Assembly: GCA_017963165.1 (NCBI GenBank)
Contig: JAGCTZ010000077.1
Coordinates: 1 to 44,200, forward strand
DNA length: 44,200 nt
Source: Treponema sp.
GTDB lineage: Bacteria > Spirochaetota > Spirochaetia > Treponematales > Treponemataceae
Reading direction: 5' to 3'
Shown here: positions 33,226 to 44,000 of the stretch, one piece after another
Position numbering within the stretch: position 1 is the first letter of the stretch
Layout of the letters: the number at the start of each line of letters is the position of its first letter
Position numbers and translations under genes: made by a program
The notes under the pieces: model-generated
What the model saw: the letters and a program-made list of their open reading frames with translations, nothing else
What the model was told of the DNA's origin: nothing
The model's database searches: none

Positions 33226-33822
33226 ATGCCTGCAAACAGTTATGAAAAGCCTGATTATTGGTCGCAAAAAGCATTTTCCGAAGGTTACCCGGCTCGTTCC
33301 GTGTACAAGCTCAAGGAAATAGACGAAAAATTCGGCATGATTAAGAAAAATTATACCGTTCTCGACTTAGGTGCTGCTCCCGGCAGCTGGACAACCTTTC
33401 TTTTACGCAAAATGGAAGGCACCGGCAAGGTAGTTTCGTGCGATCTTAATCCTCTTGCAAAAACTGTAAAAGGAGATAATCTGGTTTTCATACAGGGTGA
33501 CTTAAATGCACCCGAAATTCGCAAGGTTATAAAGGAAAACGGACCATACGACTTAGTTGTATGCGATGCAGCTCCAAAAACAACGGGGAACAGGACTGTA
33601 GATACAGCCCGCTCTGAGCAGCTTGTCGAAATGGCAGTATGGTATGCCCAGGCAATGCTCAAACAAGGCGGCAACTTTGCTGTAAAAATCTTCCAGAACG
33701 GAGATCAGCAGAGGATTCTAAAAAGTATGAGGGAAATATTCGAGTCAGCCAAAGGATTCAAGCCCGAAGCCTGTCGTGCAGAATCTTTTGAAACTTACTT
33801 GATTGGAGTAAATAAAAGATGA
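33226..33822 (+). CDS. rlmE: 23S rRNA (uridine 2'-O) methyltransferase RlmE (FtsJ)
   Basis: Compact 198-residue FtsJ enzyme that methylates U2552 in the ribosomal A-loop late in 50S assembly. The SAM motif VLDLGAAPGSW is at about 45-55. The catalytic tetrad is K28, D114 (VVCDAAP), K154 (AVKIFQ) and E189 (ESFETYL). All four are exactly ten less than in the Escherichia coli enzyme (K38, D124, K164, E199), which gives strong support. Length is slightly shorter than usual at the N-terminus. The ATG at 33226 has only a very close AGG upstream. The stop overlaps the next start by 4 nt (ATGA). Confidence 0.96.
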   Translation: MPANSYEKPDYWSQKAFSEGYPARSVYKLKEIDEKFGMIKKNYTVLDLGAAPGSWTTFLLRKMEGTGKVVSCDLNPLAKTVKGDNLVFIQGDLNAPEIRKVIKENGPYDLVVCDAAPKTTGNRTVDTARSEQLVEMAVWYAQAMLKQGGNFAVKIFQNGDQQRILKSMREIFESAKGFKPEACRAESFETYLIGVNKR

Positions 33823-34901
33823 AAAAATTAGAAGACTATGTTATAATCAGAAAAATCGAAAGTAAATTTAATATGGTATTTAAAACCCGCGTTTCAAGAA
33901 TTGTAAGTTCCTCAATCATCTTTTTCTGCTTTGGCGTAATTTTTGCTTCTTCATGCATCGCCGTTATTAGAACAGTAGATTCCCGCAGAGGTGTTGGTGG
34001 TCTTGAAACTTCTGCAGTTCCAGTTTATACAGCCGATGATGATTACAAGGCTTTAAGCGGCCTTCTTGAAGAAACAAAAGAGCCTTCTCCTGTACAGGAA
34101 GTTGTTCTTACAGATTCAACAGACACTACAGATACAGATTCAGCTTCTGTTGAACCTGCAGTTCTTACTTATCAGACTTATCGCGTAAAATCAGGCGATA
34201 TGATTGGTTATATTGCCGATGAATTTGGAATTACTCAGGATACAATCATAAGTGTAAATAATATTCGTCAATCACGACTTATTCAGCCGAATCAGTATCT
34301 TAAGATTCCTTCTATGGCTGGAATTCTTTATACAGTAAAAACAGATGGCGAAACTCCAGAAACAATCGCCATTAAATACGAAGTAGATGCCGAAAAATGT
34401 GCAACAGTCAATTTCCTTTCTCCAACAACAGAACTTAAGGCTGGTTATTCACTTTTTGTTCCTGATGCAGAACTTGACTGGATGACACGTCAGGAAATCA
34501 ACGGCGATTTATTCAAAAAGCCACTTAAAGTACGTTACTGGCTTTCTTCTTCTTATGGATGGCGCGATTCTCCATTTAATACAGGTTCACGCTCTTTCCA
34601 CGGTGGAATTGATATGGCCGTTGCTCAGGGAACACCAATTTATCCTGCAATGGACGGAAAAGTTACTACTGCCGGCTATAACGCAACCTACGGAAACTAT
34701 GTAATTGTCACTCATCATTCCGGATATAAGACTCTCTATGGTCATATGAGCAAAATTACCTGCCAGAAGGGAAACTTTGTTTATGCCCAGAAAACACAGA
34801 TTGGTCTTGTAGGCAGCACAGGTCTTAGTACCGGTCCGCACCTTCACTTTACAGTCTACAAAAACGGAAACACAATCAATCCTCTTTCAGTTTTGAACTA
34901 G
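33819..34901 (+). CDS. LysM-M23 family peptidoglycan endopeptidase, membrane-anchored
   Basis: A 360-residue cell-wall hydrolase. An uncleaved signal anchor (about 27-50, IVSSSIIFFCFGVIFASSCIAVI) places the rest in the periplasm. A low-complexity linker with TDSTDTTDTDS follows, then one clear LysM (YRVKSGDMIGYIADEFGIT, about 122-168), a weaker LysM-like repeat (YTVKTDGETPETIAIKY, about 170-220) and the M23 domain. The zinc ligands are complete: FHGGID (HxxxD, near 262), the YGH histidine and HLHF near 341, so it should be an active DD-endopeptidase rather than an inactive activator of the EnvC type. It overlaps rlmE by 4 nt and is therefore co-translated with it. A Met 18 codons downstream is an alternative start. 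Confidence 0.92.
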   Translation: MKKLEDYVIIRKIESKFNMVFKTRVSRIVSSSIIFFCFGVIFASSCIAVIRTVDSRRGVGGLETSAVPVYTADDDYKALSGLLEETKEPSPVQEVVLTDSTDTTDTDSASVEPAVLTYQTYRVKSGDMIGYIADEFGITQDTIISVNNIRQSRLIQPNQYLKIPSMAGILYTVKTDGETPETIAIKYEVDAEKCATVNFLSPTTELKAGYSLFVPDAELDWMTRQEINGDLFKKPLKVRYWLSSSYGWRDSPFNTGSRSFHGGIDMAVAQGTPIYPAMDGKVTTAGYNATYGNYVIVTHHSGYKTLYGHMSKITCQKGNFVYAQKTQIGLVGSTGLSTGPHLHFTVYKNGNTINPLSVLN

Positions 34902-34927
34902 GACGATTCATTCTTTTCAAAAAAAAC

Positions 34928-34955
34928 TTGCGAATTCTCAATAATGGTTTACAAT
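34928..34955 (+). promoter_or_regulatory. Candidate promoter of the giant lipoprotein gene
   Basis: TTGCGA (34928-34933), a 16-bp spacer and TACAAT (34950-34955). The same CTTGCGA -35 word occurs at the PilZ promoter. The predicted leader is about 90 nt and ends in GAGG 8 nt before the ATG. The leader holds no obvious strong hairpin. Confidence 0.5.
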
Positions 34956-35053
34956 TATGGTATGTATTATGGGTTAATTGTCTGCTAGTGTGCTAAACGC
35001 AGCAATCTGCCGATAATTAATAAAGTCTTTTTTAAATTGTTGAGGAAAAATGT

Positions 35054-38000
35054 ATGAAAAAGAACAATCTCTTTAAATCCTTTGTAGGATTCTGTCTTAT
35101 TGGATTCGCTTCAATTGCAGCTTTTGTTTCTTGTGAAGTTGGTCTTGGTGCCGCAGTCGATGTTGAATCTCCTGTCGTAGAAATTGCTACACCACCAACC
35201 GCCTCTGTAATCCGCGATACGTTTGCTATTGCCGGAAACTGGTCTGATGATGGTACAATCAAGAGCCTAAAGGTTACTTTAAGAAACACTCAGACGAACA
35301 AAACAAAGGATATAGATGGCAGCGTTACCCTTGAACATGAAGGTCAAGGCACCTGGTCTGTTAAAATCAATCCTTTAGACCAGGATATTCCAGATGGCAG
35401 CTACGAAGCAACTGTTACAATTCTTGATAACGGTCACCACAAAACAGAGATAACACGTTCTTTTATAATAGATAATACTGCTCCGGTAGTAGTATTGTCT
35501 CGTCCTTCATCCTCAAAGGACGATCCAGACAATTTAATAGAATCTTATGGTCAGTATTTAACCTTAGAAGGTCAGGCAGCAGATGATAATGATATTGAAC
35601 GCATCGTTATCGATTTTTACTCAAAAGACGACCCGGATACACTCCTTTATTCAAAAACAATTACAAGCATTCCTCCAACAATTTCTCTTGACGTTGCAAA
35701 ATTCCTCGACAACGAAGCATATTCAGCAATTTATGGCGATGAAAAAGCCGATGAAAAGACTTATTATTGTACAATTACAGCCTATGACTCTGCACAGCGT
35801 TTCCCATTAGAAGGAGAGCAGCAGGAAGCAGATAAAGTAGGTAATGCCGAAGCATCATTTATTCCTTGGTCAAAATGGGAAAAATTCCAGACTGAATATC
35901 AAAAAACTTCGAACAGCAAAACAAAGCTCAAGGTTCCTGATTTGTATTCAATCAAAGCAGAACGAACAGCAGATAAATCTCGTTCTACAACTCAAACAGC
36001 CTTGATTGCAAATCTTTTTGATGAATCAATTTCCTGCGGAAGCTTTAAGCTTAACCCGGAAAACAGTCCTACTTTCTCTATTTCTGGTCTTGATTTAGGA
36101 GTTGCAACAAACGTAGAAAACGAACGCCTTCTTACAATTCAGCTTTCTAAAGGTCTTGATGGACTTTCTCTTGATACAGATAACATGAAGGTTTACCTCA
36201 TTCCTATTGATGAAAACGGACGTGCAGGAGATAAAATTTATCCACAGACTTCTGAATTCCAGAAAAAAGGTGATGGTCAGTTCCTTACAAAAATCATTAA
36301 GGAAACCAACATAAACGAAGCAGGCGAACAGGTTAGTCTTGAATACAGCACAACCTACATAATTGGTGTAGAAGGTGAAGATATAGAAGGAAATAAAATT
36401 GTTCCTCCATTCGAAGGAAACGGAAAGCAATATATAATGCGCTTTAAGGCAAAAAATGTTGCTCCGGATCTTCAGATTACTTATCCTACAGAAACAATTT
36501 CTTATTTAAAGAAAGGTGATGAACTTACAATCAGAGGTTCTGTATCAGTTCCTGATGGTCATCCACTTATTACAATTACCTGTAAGGATGATTCAGATAA
36601 TGTAAGTACAGTTTATAATCATAAAATAACCGAAGATGACAAAACCGGAGAAGCTGCCGGACTTATTACATATCAATTTGAACTTACAATTCCGGCTGTT
36701 GCAAATGGAGATGAATTTGCATTTAAGCAGGACGCCGGAGGTCAGTATGTATTTGATGTAATTGCCGATTTGGATGAAATGGCTACAACAAAGACAAAGA
36801 CAGTTCTTTATGATATTGCTGGTCCAACAATCAGTATAGACAGTATGCTTCCAACAGCCCAGAAATATACAGGCAACGAAGACGGTTCTACAGTTGCAGG
36901 CGAATACCTTAATGGTGACGTTACAATGAAGGTAGCAATTGTTGATGCTTATGATATTGTTCAGAAAGAACTTGAAGCAACCAGAGACCGCAGACCATAT
37001 TTTATAATAGTAGATTCTGATACAGATGAAGAAATCCAGTTCCGCGTAGATTCAGAAGCTACACCAGTTACAAAGCATTACATCAAGAATCCTACTATGC
37101 AGACTTTTGTAATTCATACAGAAGATATTGCAAGCGGTACAGAGGTGCGAAATATCACAGTTAAAGTTTTTGCAGAAGACCGTGCCGGAAACAAAGGTGT
37201 TGATGCAAATGATGAAACAAAGACATATCTTGAACGCAGCTACATTGTAGATCAGACAACAGATAAACCTGTAATTCTTCCATATAATTCAGAAGTTCTT
37301 ACATTAACCTTTGATACTGTAGAAAAAGTAAACACAGAACTTGCAAAAACAGACAAAGGTCAGAAAGACAAAATCGTTCTTATGACAGGTAGTACAATTC
37401 AACTCAAAATAAAGGATGATGATGGAATTGCTGATTGTATATTTAAAATAAGTGATAAAGATACAGGTGCAAATTTAAAGATTCCAACAGGCTTTGAAAA
37501 TGCAGTAAGAGGAAATCCTTCGGAATATAACCTTTCTTATACTCTGCCTACAGAAATTGGAAAATACAAATTCTCTGTTGCAGTTATAGATACTGTAGGA
37601 AAAACAGAAAGCAAGGAATTCTGGCTTGTTGTTTCTGGTGCTGCTCCACAAGTTACAATCGACAGCACAACACCAGATAATAAAATTATTACACTTTCAA
37701 ATGGTTCAAAAACTTCAGATGCAAAGGTAGAATTTGTAAACGTCATTACAATCGACTCCGGTTATGAAAGCTTTGAAGTTTCTCGTATAGAAAAAATAAA
37801 CGGACAAGACGTAGAAATTCCTGTTTATGACAAGGATCACAAGCTTTCCGGCAATACATTTACAGATCATTTTGTTCCTTCTGCAAATCGTTCAGAAAAC
37901 AAAGTACGATATGTCGTAAAAGATGAATTTGAACACACAGGCGAACGTCTTTTTGAATATTATGTTGATAGTACAGCCCCTGTAATTGATGAAAGCAGAA

Positions 38001-41000
38001 TTGGTGTACCAACAAACCTTCAGACAGAAAGCGTTTCCTTCAGATTTACAGCAACTGCAACAGATGCTGCAACCGGTAACGAAAGATCAAGTAACGTTGC
38101 AATGCTTCAGTACACCTTTGATTCACAAAAGGCTGCTGCAAATATTGTAGATGTACCGGGTGTATCTTCATTAAGCGAAAACATTATCTTTAGCGAATTG
38201 TTTACAGTGGACGGAATTACATACGAAGGCGAAAAAACAATTTATATTCGTGCAATTGATGATGTTGGAAATATAGGAAACTGGGTATCAAAGAAATTTA
38301 TGTACGATACTGCCGCTCCTGCACTTAATGTTGCTTCTTATCAGCGTGTATCTGAACAGGCTGTTTCATTTACAGGTAATTCAGATAACAGATCTTTCGA
38401 AACTGGTAAAGCATTTACACTTACCGGTATTGCTTCTGATAACAATGGACTCGAAATTCTTGAAATCTGGCAGAAAATGGAAGGTCATACATACACAGAT
38501 TCAGATACAGAATCAGAAGCTCTTGGAATAAAGATTTTCTCTCAGACAAGTAATTTTAATGGTGCCTGGTCAATTTCCGGCTTACCAAGAAGCGAAACAA
38601 ACAGCGAAAATACTGCTGTAGAATCAGGAACATATATTTATACAATCCGTGCTGCCGATAAATCTAAGTTCGGTACACAGGCAGCAAAGGTAACTACAAA
38701 AACAGTTACTGTAAAAATTGATAAAACAAAGCCGACAGTTTCAATCAATCTTGCTCAGAATAACACAAGCGAATCAACTGCTTACGGCGAAAACTCTATA
38801 AAGGGTAGTGCATATACCTTCCGTGGAACTGCAAAGGATGACCCGGAAAACGAAGGCGATTTCTCTAGTGGTTTTGAAACCTTGTATTATGCATTTACAA
38901 CAACAGAGGTAGAACCAGACTGGACAAAAACTGCAGCACAGCAGCCATCTGTTATAACTATAGGTTCTATAAATCCAAGTACAGATTCATGGAGTGTTCC
39001 AATGAACCTTGTTACTGCAACTCAAACAAGTCTTGGTTCAGATTCGGCTGATACACTTTGCGAAGGTAAAAAATATCTTTATGTTTATGGTGTAGACAAG
39101 TCTGGTAATATTTCTGACACAGTTCATGTCGCATTTATGGTAGACCAGAATGTACCGGTAGTAACCTGCTCAGTTTATAAAGACGATACAGATGGAACCG
39201 CAGAAACACCAGTAAATGGAACTGTATATCTTAATGAAGCATCTGCTGCAACAAGCTACACTTTGCGCGGAACAGTTTGGGATGCAAACGGAGTAAGCAG
39301 ACTTACAATTGATGGTGATAATGTAGCTGTTGCTGATGATGGAACCTGGTACAAGAACTTTACAACACAGGGAAATAACCTCCATTCAATTGTTGTTTAC
39401 GATAATTCAGGAAATGCTTCAATTAATCCTAAGCAGACATCAATTTCTTCATCTGTAATATTTGATACTACTCGACCGGTTGTTGCAGTTGCCGACTTTG
39501 ATATTACCGCAGCAACAAGAGCAAAATGGCTCTCTGGAACAGGCGACTATTATATCAACGGAACAGCTTCTGACCAGGGCGCTGGTCTTAAAGAAATCAA
39601 GATAAAGGTTGATAGTGCTGTCTGGTCTTCTCTTCCTCTTACATCAAACTGGAGTTACAAATATACAATTCCTGCTGACCTTACAGAAAACGAAGATGCA
39701 GACTCTTCTTATCATACAGTTAGTGTAAAGGCAGTGGATAACGCAAATAACGAAAAAGAAGAAACATATTACTTCCGCTATGATAAGACTCAGCCAATGG
39801 CAGAGCTTACTGTAAATAAGAGCGGATATATTAAAGAATCTGATTTTGCAGACATTACCTTCTCTGGATATGCACATGATGGTCGTACTCAGGGCCGCGA
39901 GGTTGAAACAGCTGTAATCAAGGTTAAGAAAGACAACGTAAATGTTGATTCAATGACAATGAATGTAAAGACAGATACCTTTGGTTATGTTTCAACTGCA
40001 GGAACAACCTTCGGTAACTTTACAAAGACAGGTCTTTCTGTTGCCGATTACGAAGACGGACGATATGAATTTAATCTCGAAGTTAAAGATAAGGCCGGAA
40101 ATTCTCCATCTGCACTTTCTACAATCTCAACAGCACTTGTTGTTGATACAACAGCTCCGGAAATTACAAGCCATGTATTCCGTGTAAGCAATACAGAATC
40201 TGTTTCTGCATGGAACAAAAACAAATCAAAAGCAACAATCCGTGTTGACTTTGATGAAAAGAACCCTGAAGCAGTTTATTACTATATTAATGATGGAAGT
40301 AATACAACATTAACACAGGAGACAGTTCCTTCTGCCGACTGGATTAATATGAACTACAGCGGTTCCGACTATCACTGGACTGCACAAAAAGACTGCTCTT
40401 TCAATGATGGAAAGGGTGTAGTTTACATCAAGGTAGAAGACAAAGCTGGCAACGTTACTTATGCAACTCCTTTGACTTATGAAGTTGATACTAAGAAGCC
40501 GGATGTATGTACACTTTTGACTGTTGATGGCGCTGCTTTGAGCGGTTCAAAACTCATCAACGGAAGTCATGAAGTAGTATTTACAGTAAATGTAACAGAC
40601 TACAACGACAACTACGTAAACGGAACTGTTGTCGGAAACGATGCAACAAAAGTTGTTTCTGTAAAGCTTACAAAGATTGGTGATACAACATACACCGGCG
40701 ACGAAATTATCGATGGCGTTGCAACACTTTCTGGAGGAGTAAAGACAGGCGAATGGACAATCACAATTCCAACCGAAAAGTTCGAAGGCAAAGATTCCGG
40801 CTCATTCCCTGTAACAGTAACCGTAAAAGATAATTTCGAAAACGAAAAGACATTCCAGATGTTTACGCTGGATATTGATCAGGTAAGACCTACTTTGAAC
40901 AGTTATGCTCTTGAATCATCTTATGATGCAGGTGTAGTAAACGGTGTTCAGACCTTCTACATGAATAATGCAAGGGATGTATTCACTCTTACAGGTATTG

Positions 41001-44000
41001 CAAAGGATGACCGCGAAATTAATGCTAATGGTGTAACTCTTACTATTTACAACAAAGATGGTGGTGTAGTTAAGACTTTATCTTCAAGTGATTCAGCATG
41101 GACATTCACAAGTGCAACCTCAACTGGCGCCTGGACAGATACTTGGGCTGCTTTGTCAGATTTTGCAACTGTAGAACTTTCAGTAAAAGATAAAGCACAG
41201 AACGTAGTTGCTTCTCCAACAACCTTTAAGATTATCTTTGATACAACTGCACCTGCTGCTCTTCATAAAACTGACACTTCCGGAAAGGATATTTACTTCC
41301 GTATAGGTGATCAGGATAATGACGATATAACTTCAAGTAATTCATTATGGGATGACGACCTTGATAAAGACGTAGGTGGAAAATACACTTCAGGAACATT
41401 TGGAAATAAAGAGACAATCAAGATTCGTGGTAATTTTGATGAAACTGGTAGTGGTATTGCAATGATTTACTATCAGTTGTATACAACTGTTCCTACTACG
41501 ACACAGATTAATTCTTTCGTTGCAGACCCTGCCGGCAAGGCAGACGGTTACTTTGCTCCAAAGAATGCAGACGAAACAACACGCCGTGTATTCTATAATG
41601 GTACAATAAGTGGAGTAACAGCAGATGGTGCTGCTGGTGGAAAGAATTATAAATCAGTTGCTTCTACATATCTCACAACTCTTTCAGGCTTCCAGGAAGG
41701 ACACAACTATCTTGTTCTTGTTGCTGTGGATAACGTAGGAAATGCCGCTGTAGATGATATAAGTGAAAATTATTATATAATTAACGTAGATCAGAAAGCT
41801 CCTCAGACAAATAGAATTAGTGATGTCCCTTCAAAGAAAGATTCTGCAGTAGAACTCGAATTTACAGTAACGGATAACCCTTCCGGTACAAATGCTGTAA
41901 AAGCAGGAATTCGATCGGTTGTAGTAACAATCAATAATGAGACTGAAACAGCAAATCTTATAAATGGAAAATATAAGGCAACTTTCGAAATTGGAAAACT
42001 GCCTTCAACAGATGGTTCATATCCAATTTCTGTAACCGCAATAGATAATGCAGGAACTGGAAATACAGACACACGAGAAGTAGGTTCATTAATTATTGAT
42101 ACAAAGGGCCCGGGAATTGAAATTTCTACACCAACTGCAAATGCTAGAACAACAAATACTATAACAGTAAACGGAACTGCAGTTGATCAGACAAATAGTG
42201 AAAATGCTGTTGGTTCTGGAATAAATGAAACAAAAGGGCTTACATTATATTATACGACAAGCTCAACACTTGGAACTGTAGCTCCGACAGCAAGTACAAT
42301 TTCAAGCTGGACAGCATACACAACAAAACCAACACTTTCGGGTCAGAGCTGGGCAGGAACTTTCAATGTACCTGACAGTGTAGCCGCAGATAATGAAAAC
42401 ACAACATTGTACATCTGTATTGGAGCCGAAGATAACGCAGGTAATGTTGATTATTCTGCTCCTAGAACAATTGTAGTTGATAGAAAAGCACCTGAAAGTT
42501 CTGCATTGACAATAGATGAAACAGCAGGTTCTGTTTTAGGTGAAAATACAACTAAGTGGTTTAATAATACAACAGTAAGCCTGAGTGGAACATTTACAGA
42601 TACAGAGGGAAGTGGAGTATCTTCTGTTAAGTATGCTGTAAAGAAGGCTGGAGAAAGCTCTTATGCAGCTACACAGACAGTTGCTTCTGACGGTGTTTAT
42701 ACTGCAAACGTAAAAGGTCTTGCCAATGGAATAAATACAATCAAGGTATGGGCTGTAGATACAACAGGTAATATTTCTGATGCTGAAGAATTTACAGTAA
42801 AAGTAGATGCTGTAACTCCTGAAATCAGCGCAGAATATACAGGCGTACTCTATGCAGATGCATCTTCATGTCCTGTAGAACTTACCGTAACAGACGGAGG
42901 TGATTCACAAATAGCATCCGTAACCCTTACAGTAGGAGATAATAATCCTGTTTCTTGTAGTCTTGTAAACGGAAAGTGGACAAAAGATATAATTTCACTG
43001 CTTCCTAACACCACTGTATCCGTAACGGCAACAGCAACAGATAATGCCGGAAATACTGCATCACGCGTAATTGCAAACGTTATGCTTGATACGGAAGGTC
43101 CAGTACTTGCAATCAATTCCCCTGGAGCTAATGCAAAGACAACCAATTCAATAACTGTAAGCGGTTCTGCAAGTGATATCGGTTCAGGAATTAATAATGC
43201 CGCAGACAAAGGTATTACACTTTACTACACAACAAGCTCAACACTTGGAACTGTAACACCGACATCAAGTACAATTTCAAACTGGACTGCACACACGGCA
43301 AAACCGACACTCATCGGTCAGAGCTGGGTTGGAACATTCAACGTTCCTGATGCAGTAGCTGCAAATAATGCCAACACAACATTATATATCTGTGTAGGAG
43401 CAGTAGATAACTCAGGAGCCGGAAACCCAGGATATTCAGCACCTGTAACAGTAGTAGTTGATAGAAAAGCACCTGTAAGTACTGCATTGACAATAGGTGA
43501 AAATGCAGGAACTTCTTTGGGAACAGATACAACAATATGGTTCAATAACACAACCGTAAGCCTGAGCGGAACATTTACAGATACAGATGGAAGTGGAGTA
43601 ACTTCCGTTAAGTATGCCGTAAAGAAGGCCGGAGACACTGCTTATGCCGCAGACCAGACAGTTGCTTCGGATGGAACTTATACAGCAAACGTAAAGGGAC
43701 TTGCCGACGGAACAAACACAATCAAGGTATGGGCAGTAGATACAGTTGGTAATGCTTCAACCGCTGCAGAATATACTGTAAAGGTTGATACATCTAAACC
43801 TTCCGTAACATCAGGCCATTCATCAACATTGTACTCAAACGGAAGCGGAACACTTACAATTAATGCAACTATTTCAGAAACAGGTTCTGGAATTCAGAGT
43901 GTAGTTCTTTCAAGGGAAGGAACAAACACAACAGTTACTATGACTGGCAGCGGAAGTTCATATTCTGCAGATGCCCTCAGCCTGCTTTCAGGATTGAACA

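Noticed and set aside
33604..33623. Possible seventh copy of the dispersed repeat (GAGCAGCTTGTCGAAATGG) in rlmE
   Set aside because: It lacks the CCCT and AGGG ends and encodes a normal part of RlmE (SEQLVEM), so the resemblance is chance.
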